This document shows, one piece after another, positions 50,356-59,114 of a stretch of 64,000 nucleotides of DNA. Positions within the stretch are counted from its first letter, which is position 1; each line of letters opens with the position of its first letter. The stretch spans positions 1 through 64,000 of the forward strand of contig JACKNX010000001.1 in assembly GCA_024234635.1 (NCBI GenBank). The letters run 5' to 3'. The DNA comes from Pseudomonadales bacterium. GTDB taxonomy: Bacteria > Pseudomonadota > Gammaproteobacteria > Pseudomonadales > Azotimanducaceae. The notes below the pieces were generated by a model. That model worked only from the letters and a program-made list of their open reading frames with translations. It had not been told where the DNA came from and did no database searches. A program made the position numbers and the translations under genes.

Positions 50356-51879
50356 GTGGAACGCACTCTCGCCAATTTCATCCAGGCACTGCGCAATGCC
50401 GAGGTGCGCGTGTCACCCGCGGAAACGCTGGACGCGGTCACGACCGTTGAACTGGTGGGGTATACCGACCGTCAGTTTCTGAAGGATTCGCTGGCGCTCG
50501 TGCTGCCGAAGACCGCCGATGAGAAGGCGGCCTTCGACATGTGCTTCGACCAGTTTTTTCGCTTCGAGGAAATGAGACGCGGCGGTGAAGGCCAGGATGG
50601 CCAGAACCAGGGCGAAGCCGGCGGCGAGGAGAGCGATCAGGAAGGCGGCGCTCCCGGCGAAGGCGAAGGCGGCGCCGGCGGCAGCGCCGAAACCACCGAC
50701 GCGAAGGCCAGCGGACGACGCAAGGCAAAAGGCAAGCCAAAGCGCAGACCGAACAATCTGATGGACGAAGCCGAGGAAGAGGAAGACCTCGGTCCCGGCG
50801 AAATGACCGAGCCCGGTTCCGCGCTGGGCAAGTTGCTGATGTCGAATTCCCGCGTGGAACTGAGCGTGCAGATGGCGCAGGCGGGTGAAGCCGTGAACGT
50901 ACGCGAAATCCAGATCTTCACACAGAAGGGCCTGTACGCGCGGCGCATGATGGACGCCATGGGGCTGCAGGAACTGAACCAGGAGATCAGCGACCTGGGC
51001 GAATCGCGCGCCGTGCCCGCCCGGCGTCTCGGCCAGGAGCTCAAACGTCGCCGCGACTGGCTGCGCGAGGAAGTGCGCGACTACGTGGAGCGGCAGTTTC
51101 TGCTGCACGCGGACGTTTCCGGCAAGCGCCTGCGTGAGGAATTGCTGCGCAAGGTCAAGCTGTCGAACGTAGAGCACCGCTCGTTCCGGCTGATTCAGGA
51201 AATCGTCTACAAGATGGCCAAACGCCTGGCCACCATGCACAGCCGGCGCAAGAAGGTGTTCAAGCGCGGCGCGCTGAACCTGCCGCGCACGTTGCGCAAC
51301 AACATGGCCTACGACGGCGCCATCTTCGATCTGCACTGGAAGAGCGTGAAAATCGACCGGCCGCGCGTGTTCGCCATCTGCGACGTGTCCGGATCGGTCG
51401 CCAACTACGCGCGCTTCATGCTCATGTTCCTCTATTCGCTGGAGGAAGTGATGCCGAAAGTGCGTTCGTTTGCCTTCTCGTCGGATCTCGCGGAAGTCAC
51501 CCAGCTCTTTGAGCGCAATTCGCTGGAGGACGCCATAAGCAAGACGCTGCACGAATACAGCGGTGGCTCCACCGACTACGGCCAGGCGCTGCTGGACTTC
51601 AGGCGAAACTGCCTGGATGACGTGGACAACCGCACCACCATCATCATCCTGGGTGATGCGCGGAACAATTACGGCGAAAACCGGCAGGAAATCCTGAAGG
51701 AGATGTACGACCGCGCCAAGCGCGTCATCTGGCTGAATCCGGAATCGCGCAGTGCCTGGAACGTGGGCGATTCGGTGATGCGCACGTACAGTCCGTATTG
51801 TCACCAGGTGGAAGAGTGCAACAGCCTGATGCACCTGGAGCGCGTGGTGGGTAATCTGCTCAAGCAGGCGGGGGCCTAG
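50356..51879 (+). CDS. CoxE-like VWA-domain protein, partner of MoxR
   Basis: This 507-residue protein starts with GTG (MERTLANFIQALRNAEVRVS) and ends with a von Willebrand A domain whose MIDAS motif is CDVSGSVANY (near residue 343). Between them, about residues 75-140 form a low-complexity acidic, glycine-rich linker (EGQDGQNQGEAGGEESDQEG and onward) followed by a basic patch (GRRKAKGKPKRR). It belongs to the VWA-containing CoxE-like group acting with MoxR. The last codon and stop lie inside the left terminal repeat of the inverted-repeat element that follows, so the element sits flush with the gene end. Confidence 0.9.
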   Translation: MERTLANFIQALRNAEVRVSPAETLDAVTTVELVGYTDRQFLKDSLALVLPKTADEKAAFDMCFDQFFRFEEMRRGGEGQDGQNQGEAGGEESDQEGGAPGEGEGGAGGSAETTDAKASGRRKAKGKPKRRPNNLMDEAEEEEDLGPGEMTEPGSALGKLLMSNSRVELSVQMAQAGEAVNVREIQIFTQKGLYARRMMDAMGLQELNQEISDLGESRAVPARRLGQELKRRRDWLREEVRDYVERQFLLHADVSGKRLREELLRKVKLSNVEHRSFRLIQEIVYKMAKRLATMHSRRKKVFKRGALNLPRTLRNNMAYDGAIFDLHWKSVKIDRPRVFAICDVSGSVANYARFMLMFLYSLEEVMPKVRSFAFSSDLAEVTQLFERNSLEDAISKTLHEYSGGSTDYGQALLDFRRNCLDDVDNRTTIIILGDARNNYGENRQEILKEMYDRAKRVIWLNPESRSAWNVGDSVMRTYSPYCHQVEECNSLMHLERVVGNLLKQAGA

Positions 51880-52022
51880 CAGGATGCTGAAAAAGTCCAT
51901 CCTGGACTTGTTTCAGCAGTCGTCGGCTTCGCCGACTCGCGCTAAATGCAGCGTTGTCCGCTGCATTTTCCGGCCAGCCGTCCCTGGCTGGCATACCAGG
52001 CTGCTTTTTCAGCAGCCTGCTA
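51877..52022. mobile_element. MITE-like inverted-repeat element with internal hairpins
   Basis: Terminal repeats TAGCAGGATGCTGAAAAAG (51877-51895) and, reversed, TAGCAGGCTGCTGAAAAAG (52004-52022) match at 18 of 19 bases. Inside are four further dyads: GTCCA/TGGAC, GTCGGC/GCCGAC, AAATGCAGCG/CGCTGCATTT and GCCAGCC/GGCTGGC, so the 146 bp can fold into a stem with four arms. There is no coding capacity. It uses the VWA stop codon as its first three bases. It may be a non-autonomous transposable element or REP-type sequence, and it could also serve as terminator for the MoxR/VWA pair. Confidence 0.7.
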
Positions 52023-52135
52023 GTGGGCCGCTTGCTGCGTTTGGCGATTTGAGAACGCCTGAAGCGCTCACGTTGCCGTACCTATCAAGGGGCCGACTGG
52101 CCCGGTTTGTACCGGTCGAGGGCTAAGGAGTCAGC

Positions 52136-53836
52136 ATGGCGGACGTGATCATCGACGAATCCAGTTTCGTACGATCCGCGGGCCGTCAGCTGCTCGTCTA
52201 CGGCATTGTCACCGTGCTTGGTTTTGCGCTGTTGATGTGGCTGCTCGACGCACTGGCCAGCCTTGTCGGCTCCAGCAGCGAAACGACCGGCGCCGTGGAC
52301 GCCGCCACCGGTACCATCACCCTGTACCTGGACGAAGAGCCCCCGCAGCTCGACAGCACGCTGGCCACGGACCAGGTGAGCGGCCGTATCATCGGTCACG
52401 TCATGGAAGGCCTGCTGCGCAAGGACGAACTCGGCAACATCGTCGGCGGCGTCGCCGAAAGCTGGACGATCGATGCCGACAAAGCCGTGTTCAACCTGCG
52501 CGCTGCCGCGCGCTGGAGCGACGGCAAGCCCGTCACGGCGCACGATTTCATCTTCGCCTGGCAGCGTACGCTCGATCCTGCCACCGCGTCCGAATATGCC
52601 TTCATTCTTTACTACATCAAGAACGCGGAAGCGATCAATCGCGGCGAGATGCCGCCGACGGCGCTGGGCGTGTCCGCACCGGACGAGCGCACACTGGTGG
52701 TTGAACTGGAACGGCCGGTGTTGTTCTTCGACAAGCTGGTGTCGTTCCCTACCTACTACCCGGTGCGCGAGGACTTTTTCAAGGCCACTAACGGGCGCTA
52801 CGGCGCTGACGCCGACACCCTGCTCTACAACGGACCATTCGTCATTTCATCGTGGGTGCATGGCGCCAGCCTGCGCATGGACAGGAACGAATCCTACTGG
52901 CGGAGGGACGAGATCCGCCTGAACACCATCAACTGGGCGTACATCACCTCGGACGCCAACGCCCAGCTCAACTTCTTCAAGGATGGCAAGGTCGCGTACG
53001 CCGGCATGGCGCCGGAGTCGCTGTCCGTGGCACTGGAAAACCGCTGGCATCTGCGCCAGTTCCAGGATGGTGGCGTGTTCTTCATCGAGTTCAATCATCG
53101 CCCGAACCGGCTGACCCGCAACCTGCATCTGCGACGGGCCCTGCTGCTGGTGAACAACTCCAGCGAACTGGTCAACAAGGTCACCAAGCTTCCCGGCTAT
53201 CTGCCCACCAACTCGCTGTTCCCGGCCTTCCTCGACGGCCTGCATGACAAGTTCCGGCGCGAACACCCCGCGAAGGACGTACCGATCGATGTGGACCAGG
53301 CGCGACGCGAACTGGAACTGGCGCGCAAGGAGCTTGGGCTGGAGAAGTGGCCGCCCCTCAGCCTGCTTACCGGCGACAATCCCATCGCAAACCTGCAGAG
53401 CGAGTACTACCAGTCCGTGTTCAAGGACAAACTGGGCCTGGACGTGCGCATCGACCGGCAGATCTTCAAGCAGCGCCTGCAGAAGATGACCAGTGGCGAT
53501 TTCGATATGGTCATGGCCGGCTGGGGGCCTGACTACGAAGACCTGCTCACCTTCGGCGATTTCTTTGCCTCCTGGAACCTGAACAATCGGGGTCGTTATG
53601 ACAATCCCGAATACGATGCGCTGGTACGCAAGGCGCAGGCGTCACTGGATCAGGCGGAGCGCGTGGAGCTGTTTGCCCGCATGCAGGACATCATCGTGGA
53701 CGACGCGGTAATACTGCCCAACTATGAAAAGGGGGCTTCGTTCGTGACCGATCCGCGCCTGAAAGGCCTGGTGCGGCGGGTGGTGGGCGCGGATCCGGAT
53801 TATACGTACGCGTGGATTGAGGAATCGGCGCAGTGA
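52136..53836 (+). CDS. oppA: Oligopeptide ABC transporter substrate-binding protein, membrane-anchored
   Basis: This 566-residue family 5 solute-binding protein has TLYLDEEPPQLDSTLATDQV, GHVMEGLLRKDELG and YPVREDF, and the dipeptide/oligopeptide-type C-terminus with MVMAGWGPDYEDLLTF. Unlike usual OppA, it has no cleavable signal or lipobox. Instead a short cytoplasmic N-terminus (about 15 residues) is followed by one transmembrane helix (about 19-43), so it should stay tethered to the inner membrane. The ATG at 52136 follows TAAGGAGTCAGC. It heads the oppABCDF operon. Confidence 0.9.
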   Translation: MADVIIDESSFVRSAGRQLLVYGIVTVLGFALLMWLLDALASLVGSSSETTGAVDAATGTITLYLDEEPPQLDSTLATDQVSGRIIGHVMEGLLRKDELGNIVGGVAESWTIDADKAVFNLRAAARWSDGKPVTAHDFIFAWQRTLDPATASEYAFILYYIKNAEAINRGEMPPTALGVSAPDERTLVVELERPVLFFDKLVSFPTYYPVREDFFKATNGRYGADADTLLYNGPFVISSWVHGASLRMDRNESYWRRDEIRLNTINWAYITSDANAQLNFFKDGKVAYAGMAPESLSVALENRWHLRQFQDGGVFFIEFNHRPNRLTRNLHLRRALLLVNNSSELVNKVTKLPGYLPTNSLFPAFLDGLHDKFRREHPAKDVPIDVDQARRELELARKELGLEKWPPLSLLTGDNPIANLQSEYYQSVFKDKLGLDVRIDRQIFKQRLQKMTSGDFDMVMAGWGPDYEDLLTFGDFFASWNLNNRGRYDNPEYDALVRKAQASLDQAERVELFARMQDIIVDDAVILPNYEKGASFVTDPRLKGLVRRVVGADPDYTYAWIEESAQ

Positions 53837-53867
53837 CCCGTCTCAAATGAAAACCTGTTGAGCACGC

Positions 53868-54800
53868 ATGTTCCGATATACCCTTAAACGCCTGGTGCAG
53901 GGCCTGATCACGGTGTGGTTCATCGCCACCGCCACATTCGGGGCCATGCATCTGGTACCAGGGGATCCACTCAGCGGGGAAAAAGCCGCTTCGGCTGAAA
54001 TCCAGGCCAACCTGCGGGCCAAGTACGGTCTGGACAAACCTGTACTGCAGCAATATTTCGTGTACCTGGGCAATATCGCCAGGGGCGATTTCGGCATCTC
54101 GTTCACGCAGAAGAACCGCGAAGTGAACGACATCATCCGTGAACACTTTCCGGTTTCCGCCACGATGGGTCTGCTGGCCATACTGTTCGCGGGAGCGGGC
54201 GGTGTGCTCTGGGGTGCATTGACCGCGCTGTTCCGCAACCGGCTGCCCGACGTGATCATCATGTTCCTGGTGATCCTGGGAATATCCGTGCCCAGCTTTG
54301 TGATGGCGGCATTGGGTCAGTTGTCACTGGTAAAGCTGAACGCCTTCTTCGGCGCCACGGTGCTGCCGGTTGGCGGCTGGGGTACCGTGCGCCACATGCT
54401 GGTGCCGTCTCTGGTGCTGGGGCTCGGTACCATGGCGTATCTGACGCGCCTGATGCGCTCCTCCATGCTCGAAATCGTCAACGCCGACTTCATCCGCACC
54501 GCCAAGGCAAAGGGTTTGCCCGCCGCCCGCATTTTCAGCAAGCATCAGCTGCGCAATGCCTCACTTCCGGTGGTTACCGTACTGGGTCCGGCGATCGCCG
54601 CGATCACCACCGGCGGTTTCGTGGTCGAGCTGGTGTTTGCCATCCCCGGTCTCGGTCGCTACTTCGTGCAGGCGGTGCAACAACTCGACTATACGGTAAT
54701 CATGGGCACCACCGTCTTTTACGGCGCGTTCCTGGTGTTCATGGTCATTGCCGTGGATCTCGTGTACGGCCTAATCGATCCGCGGGTACGACTGCAGTGA
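53868..54800 (+). CDS. oppB: Oligopeptide ABC transporter permease OppB
   Basis: This 310-residue inner-membrane permease has the binding-protein-dependent transport domain. MFRYTLKRLVQGLITVWFIA begins the first helix, and the EAA-type loop IRTAKAKGLPAARIFSKHQL contacts the ATPases. GLGRYFVQAVQQLDYTVIMG is typical of OppB. It starts 31 bp after oppA, and its stop overlaps the GTG of oppC. Confidence 0.95.
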   Translation: MFRYTLKRLVQGLITVWFIATATFGAMHLVPGDPLSGEKAASAEIQANLRAKYGLDKPVLQQYFVYLGNIARGDFGISFTQKNREVNDIIREHFPVSATMGLLAILFAGAGGVLWGALTALFRNRLPDVIIMFLVILGISVPSFVMAALGQLSLVKLNAFFGATVLPVGGWGTVRHMLVPSLVLGLGTMAYLTRLMRSSMLEIVNADFIRTAKAKGLPAARIFSKHQLRNASLPVVTVLGPAIAAITTGGFVVELVFAIPGLGRYFVQAVQQLDYTVIMGTTVFYGAFLVFMVIAVDLVYGLIDPRVRLQ

Positions 54801-56173
54801 CGAACGACATCCGACTTTCGTCCAGGGACCTGGAACACATCGCGCAGGAACGCGTGGTGGAGACGCTGTCGCGTCCGTCGCTGTCCTACTGGCAGGACGC
54901 CTGGATTCGCCTCAAAGGCAACCGGCGCGCGCTGATCTCGCTGTATATCGTCATCGCCCTGCTGGCGTTCACCCTGATCGGACCGCTGTTGTGGTCGGTG
55001 GATCCCTCCGTGCAGGACCTGGATCAGATCAGCCAGCCTCCCGGTGTCGACCGTCGCGCAACGCTGGTGGCACCGCACGTGCCATGGCACGGCGGAGAAG
55101 CCGAAACCGCCGCCGTCGACGGACTGCGCATCGTCGGAGCCGCCAATTCGCAGGCCGTGCGCCTGGCCTGGGACCCGATTCCGGGTGCCGTACGGGGCTA
55201 TCGCATCTACCGCAACATTTTTCCGATCGGCCCCGAGAAGGCCTATGGCCTGCCACTGGTGATGAGCATCGCGGGAACCTGGTATGAGGATCTGCTGGAT
55301 CTCAAACCCCGCGACTACTACTACACCGTTGTCGGTCTGGACGAGCACGGCGTGGAACTACCCGATGCCGAGACCATCGAGGTAACCCTTCCGCGGGTGA
55401 TTACCATCGACGAAGCCCGCGGACGCGGCCTCATCGCTGCTGATGCAACGCCGCAACTGGGTGATCCCGTGACGCTGGCACTGCACCCTTTGGGTACGGA
55501 CGCGTTGGGACGCGACCTGCTTGCGCGCCTGATGCATGGCGCCCGCGTATCGCTGTTCATCGGCATCGTGGCGCCGTTCCTGTATGTGATGATCGGTGTT
55601 GCCTATGGCGCCATGGCGGGATTCATCGGCGGGCGCACGGACGCTGTCCTCATGCGCTTCGCGGACTTCGTGGTGGCACTGCCCTTTCTGCTGTTCATGA
55701 TCCTGTTCAAGGTAATGTTCGGCCTCGGTGCCGGGGAGAGTGGCATCGTCCCCATGCTGATCGCCATGGTGATTCTCAGCTGGCCGGCCACCTCGCGCCT
55801 GGTACGCGGACAGATCCTGTCGATCCGCGAGGAAGGCTATATCGGCGCCTCGCGACTGCTCGGCGCCGCCACCCCCTATCTGGTGATGCGGCACATGATT
55901 CCCAACACGATGGGCGTAATCCTGGTGACGCTGACATTCGCCGTACCGTCCGCCATCTTCACCGAAGCCTTTCTGTCGTTCATCGGCATGGGCGTGGCGC
56001 CGCCAACCCCCTCGTGGGGCAGCATGTGCAACGAAGGCATCAAGACCATGCTCACCACACCGCACGAACTGCTGTTTCCGGCCATCCTGATCAGCATCAC
56101 GGTGCTGGCCTTCAACCTGCTGGGCGACGGCCTGCGCGATGCCCTGGATGCGAGGATGCGCTCCCGTGAGTAA
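54797..56173 (+). CDS. oppC: Oligopeptide ABC transporter permease OppC with an FN3-like periplasmic insert
   Basis: This permease is 458 residues long, roughly 150 more than usual OppC. The N-terminal helix (about 45-66) is followed by an insert, residues about 70-225. Its core (VRLAWDPIPGAVRGYRIYRN to RDYYYTVVGLDEHGVE) reads as a fibronectin type III or related beta-sandwich domain. The classical OppC core begins at HPLGTDALGRDLLARLMHGA and carries the EAA loop GYIGASRLLGAATPYLVMRH. By topology the insert would face the periplasm, where it could contact the anchored OppA or substrate. The GTG start overlaps oppB. Confidence 0.88.
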   Translation: MTNDIRLSSRDLEHIAQERVVETLSRPSLSYWQDAWIRLKGNRRALISLYIVIALLAFTLIGPLLWSVDPSVQDLDQISQPPGVDRRATLVAPHVPWHGGEAETAAVDGLRIVGAANSQAVRLAWDPIPGAVRGYRIYRNIFPIGPEKAYGLPLVMSIAGTWYEDLLDLKPRDYYYTVVGLDEHGVELPDAETIEVTLPRVITIDEARGRGLIAADATPQLGDPVTLALHPLGTDALGRDLLARLMHGARVSLFIGIVAPFLYVMIGVAYGAMAGFIGGRTDAVLMRFADFVVALPFLLFMILFKVMFGLGAGESGIVPMLIAMVILSWPATSRLVRGQILSIREEGYIGASRLLGAATPYLVMRHMIPNTMGVILVTLTFAVPSAIFTEAFLSFIGMGVAPPTPSWGSMCNEGIKTMLTTPHELLFPAILISITVLAFNLLGDGLRDALDARMRSRE

Positions 56174-57200
56174 GACACCGCTGCTTGCCGTTGAGGATCT
56201 CGCCGTGGAATTCGCCACGTATGGCGGTCGTGTGAAAGCGGTGCGCGGCGTCAGTTTCTCCGTGGACGCCGGACAGACCCTGGCCATCGTTGGCGAGTCC
56301 GGCTGCGGCAAATCCGTGACGGTGCAGACGGTGATGGGGCTCATTCCCATCCCCCCCGGCCACATCACCGGCGGTTCGGCCAGGCTGCGCGGCCGCGAAA
56401 TACTGGGTCGTCCGATCCTGGACGGCAAGGATATCCGTGGCGATCAGATCGGCATGATCTTCCAGGATCCGATGACGTCGCTGAATCCGACCATGAACAT
56501 CGGTTCGCAGATCGCGGAAACCCTTCAGGTGCATCGTGGCCAGACCTACAAACAGGCGTTCGCACGGGCCGTCGAACTGCTGGAGATGGTCCGCATTCCT
56601 GAAGCGGAACGCCGCGCGAAACAGTACCCCTTCGAGTTTTCCGGCGGCATGCTGCAACGGGCGATGATCGCGACGGCTATCGCCTGCGAACCCGCCGTGC
56701 TGATCGCCGACGAACCGACAACCGCGCTGGATGTCACCATCCAGGCACAGATTCTGGACCTGATGATGGAACTGCAACGCAGCAAGGACATGGCCATCAT
56801 CCTCATCACGCATGACCTCGGGGTGGTGGCCCGCATGGCCGACGAGGTAGCCGTCATGTACGCGGGCCAGATCGTGGAGAAGGGCTCCGTTGACGATGTC
56901 TTCTATCGCTCGAGCCACCCCTACACACTCGGTCTGCGCGCGGCAATGCCCAGCAACGACCGCGAACACGGCCATCGCCTGCATCCCATCGATGGCAGTC
57001 CGCCGGATCTTTTCCATCCACCGGTGGGCTGTGGTTACTGCGCACGCTGCCCACACGCCATGCGCGTGTGCGCGGAGCAACCGCCAGCCACGCACGCGAT
57101 CAACACGTCCGGCAGCCACTACAGCCGCTGCTTTCTGCATCATCCGGACGCGCGTGACAAGCGCGTGCCCGGCATCCACTATCCGGAGGCCGGCGCATGA
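56166..57200 (+). CDS. oppD: Oligopeptide ABC transporter ATP-binding protein OppD
   Basis: This ABC ATPase has 344 residues from the GTG at 56166, overlapping oppC by eight bases. Walker A is GESGCGKSV, the signature is FSGGMLQRAMIA, Walker B is VLIADEPTTALD, and the H-loop is ITHDLGVVAR. The C-terminal region has the oligopeptide-transporter cysteine motif (CGYCARCPHAMRVC), which in relatives can hold a 4Fe-4S cluster. An alternative ATG at 56139 lies inside oppC and is less likely. Confidence 0.93.
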   Translation: MSKTPLLAVEDLAVEFATYGGRVKAVRGVSFSVDAGQTLAIVGESGCGKSVTVQTVMGLIPIPPGHITGGSARLRGREILGRPILDGKDIRGDQIGMIFQDPMTSLNPTMNIGSQIAETLQVHRGQTYKQAFARAVELLEMVRIPEAERRAKQYPFEFSGGMLQRAMIATAIACEPAVLIADEPTTALDVTIQAQILDLMMELQRSKDMAIILITHDLGVVARMADEVAVMYAGQIVEKGSVDDVFYRSSHPYTLGLRAAMPSNDREHGHRLHPIDGSPPDLFHPPVGCGYCARCPHAMRVCAEQPPATHAINTSGSHYSRCFLHHPDARDKRVPGIHYPEAGA

Positions 57201-58159
57201 GCTCGCTGGTACATGTCGATTCGCTGACCAAGTACTTCGACCTGGGACGCGGTCAGCGCGTGCATGCCGTGGATGGCGTGAGCCTGGACATCGCCGAGCG
57301 GGAAATCGTCGGCCTGGTCGGCGAAAGCGGTTCCGGAAAATCCACTTTCGGCAAAGCGGTACTCGGACTGCATGACAAGACATCGGGAACCGTGTCGTGG
57401 CGCGGCGAAGCGCTGCCGGCGAAATACCGGCCACGCGACTTCCAGCGATGGGCGCCTTACATGCAGATGATCTTCCAGGATCCCTACTCGTCATTGAATC
57501 CACGCATGACCGTGGGCGAGATCATTGGCGAGGGCCTGCGCCTGCACAGCAACAGTTCCACGAGCGAGATCCGCGACCGGGTGGCCAACTGGCTCCTGCG
57601 CGTTGGCCTGCAACCCGACCACATGTCGCGTTATCCGCATGAATTCTCCGGCGGACAGCGGCAGCGCATCGGCGTGGCGCGCGCACTGATCATGGAACCC
57701 GAGTTCGTGGTATGCGACGAACCCATTTCGGCCCTGGACGTCTCCGTGCAGGCGCAGGTGGTGAACCTGCTGGACACCCTGAAGACGGAGATGGGGCTGA
57801 CCCTGCTGTTCATCGCCCACGATCTATCCATGGTGCGTTACGTGAGCGACCGCATGGCGGTGATGTACCTCGGCAGCCTGGTGGAAATCGGCCCGGCTGA
57901 CGAGGTCTTCTTCGAACCGAAACACCCCTACACGCAGGTGCTGGTGGCGTCCAATCCGGAGCCGGACCCCAACCTTGAACGGCAGCGGGTGTCCACCACC
58001 ATCACGGGCGAGATCCCCTCGCCTGTGAACATCCCCCCGGGTTGCCGATTCGCGGAACGCTGTCCCATGGCCGAACCCGAGTGCCGCGCGACGACACCGA
58101 CGCTGCGGCCCCTGAAGGCTTCACCCCAGCGGCAGGTGGCCTGCTTCCTGGTGGAGTGA
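57197..58159 (+). CDS. oppF: Oligopeptide ABC transporter ATP-binding protein OppF
   Basis: This second ABC ATPase has 320 residues, overlapping oppD by ATGA. Walker A is GESGSGKST, the signature FSGGQRQRIGVA, Walker B FVVCDEPISALD, and the H-loop FIAHDLSMVRY. The C-terminal GCRFAERCPMAEPEC is the oligopeptide-family tail. It completes oppABCDF; no regulator or peptidase gene is attached. Confidence 0.95.
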   Translation: MSSLVHVDSLTKYFDLGRGQRVHAVDGVSLDIAEREIVGLVGESGSGKSTFGKAVLGLHDKTSGTVSWRGEALPAKYRPRDFQRWAPYMQMIFQDPYSSLNPRMTVGEIIGEGLRLHSNSSTSEIRDRVANWLLRVGLQPDHMSRYPHEFSGGQRQRIGVARALIMEPEFVVCDEPISALDVSVQAQVVNLLDTLKTEMGLTLLFIAHDLSMVRYVSDRMAVMYLGSLVEIGPADEVFFEPKHPYTQVLVASNPEPDPNLERQRVSTTITGEIPSPVNIPPGCRFAERCPMAEPECRATTPTLRPLKASPQRQVACFLVE

Positions 58160-58387
58160 TTCCCCGGGGTCCTCTGGCAACTGCCTACACCCCTTTCCGC
58201 GCCGGCGCACGACGCGCCGCGATCCTGCCACCCCGCACAATGGTGGTGGCGTGTTCAAATCGTGGTCCAGTTCACGGACCCTGAGCGCCCTGGAAATAGT
58301 ATCTGCCTTCGGCTCGCCTTCACGCGAGCGACGCAGCCAGGACCGGGGAGCACGGTCTTCAAAGGGACGGTCGAAGGAACACGACAA

Positions 58388-58552
58388 ATGATGGATCCGC
58401 ACGCAGTAGCACTTGCCGAAGCCCTCTACGAGGACGAGCTGTTCGACGAGTTCGAGGAAGAGGAACTGTTCGAGAGCTTTCCCCCGGAGTACCTGGCCAG
58501 ATCCATGGCCGATGCGTTGGAACGCCTGAAGGATTTTGATCCGCTTCTTTGA
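58388..58552 (+). CDS. Small acidic hypothetical protein
   Basis: This 54-residue reading starts ATGATGGATCC behind GTCGAAGGAACACGACAA, a passable Shine-Dalgarno. The product is strongly acidic (ELFDEFEEEELFESFPPEYL in the middle) and helical, with a basic-poor C-terminus (ALERLKDFDPLL). I do not recognise a family. The codon pattern is consistent with a real gene but the length makes chance possible. A longer in-frame reading from 58262 adds a low-quality leader. It lies alone between oppF and the repeat-rich tRNA-like region. Confidence 0.45.
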   Translation: MMDPHAVALAEALYEDELFDEFEEEELFESFPPEYLARSMADALERLKDFDPLL

Positions 58553-58629
58553 GGCGAGAATCCCGCTCACTCCACCTCCAGTGGCGTGAGCAACAGCGGC
58601 ACATTGCCCCACAGGAAATGGGTGGAAGG

Positions 58630-58752
58630 CTGCGCGCAGTATGCTGACGGGTCGCTACTTTCCGCCTGCGGCGGTACTTTGGATTCAACCCGACGCGTGG
58701 CCCTCTCGCACATTGCGCTGCGCGCAATATGCTGACGGGTCGCTACTTTCCG
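58630..58752. repeat. 35-bp direct repeat, two copies 88 bp apart
   Basis: CTGCGCGCAGTATGCTGACG opens the first copy (58630-58664). The second (58718-58752) differs only by A for G within that stretch, and both continue GGTCGCTACTTTCCG. The spacer contains no gene. The repeats sit just ahead of the tRNA-like duplication and are probably part of the same rearranged segment. Confidence 0.7.
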
Positions 58753-58777
58753 GTGGTCAGTGACTGAGGAACCCACC

Positions 58778-59033
58778 GCGCCATACGGCGCTTTGCGTTG
58801 CGGATCCTGAAGGGGATGTGGACTCGAACCGTTCACTCCACCGCAGGTGGAGTGTCGCTACCGATCGCACATTTCCCGAAGCGCGAAAGCCGTTATTCTG
58901 GCTCAACCGCGGCGTGGATTCAGCCAGCCGCTTTTGCCCAAAGCCATTGCGCCGCTTCGCTGCGCGAAGTGAGGTCGGAGGTCGTGGTCACGGGTTACCG
59001 GAACGCGGCGGCGCCATACGGCGCTTTGCGTTG
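58778..59033. repeat. Exact 23-bp direct repeat flanking a tRNA-like duplication
   Basis: The 23-bp sequence beginning GCGCCATACGGCGCTTTGCG occurs at 58778-58800 and again at 59011-59033. Each copy is followed at once by a tRNA-like segment on the minus strand, so the repeat is the shared 3' flank of two paralogous tRNA-like loci. Similarity also continues beyond the other end (ATTCTGGC-CAAC at about 58894 and 59127), which shows that a whole unit of about 230 bp was duplicated. Confidence 0.75.
58810..58878 (-). pseudogene. Degenerate tRNA-like copy
   Basis: Read on the minus strand, this segment aligns with the better-preserved tRNA-like gene at 59041-59114, with conserved GGTTCGAGTC and GGTAGCGAC tracts. 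Acceptor, D and T stems no longer pair well, although the middle forms a strong CTCCACC-TGC-GGTGGAG hairpin. It is therefore a decayed duplicate of the tRNA gene rather than a working one. Confidence 0.5.
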
Positions 59034-59040
59034 GGATGGA

Positions 59041-59114
59041 AGCAGGACACGGGACTCGAACCCGTCGCCTGCCATTGGGAAGCTGTCGCTCTACCAGATG
59101 AGAGCTAGTCCCGC
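59041..59114 (-). tRNA. tRNA-Gly(CCC)-like gene with unpaired anticodon stem
   Basis: The minus strand gives a 74-nt tRNA shape: acceptor GCGGGAC with GTCCTGC, D arm GCTC-TCATCTGGTA-GAGC, T arm ACGGG-TTCGAGT-CCCGT, and an anticodon loop TTCCCAA reading CCC (Gly). The anticodon stem halves ACAGC and TGGCA do not pair. After the discriminator the sequence reads TTCCA, so CCA is displaced by one base. Either this is a diverged gene rescued by alternative pairing (GCT/GGC closing a shifted loop) or a pseudogene. Confidence 0.5.

Noticed and set aside
50413..51900. 495-codon minus-strand open frame
   Set aside because: Antisense to the VWA-domain gene, which has a MIDAS motif and the MoxR partner.
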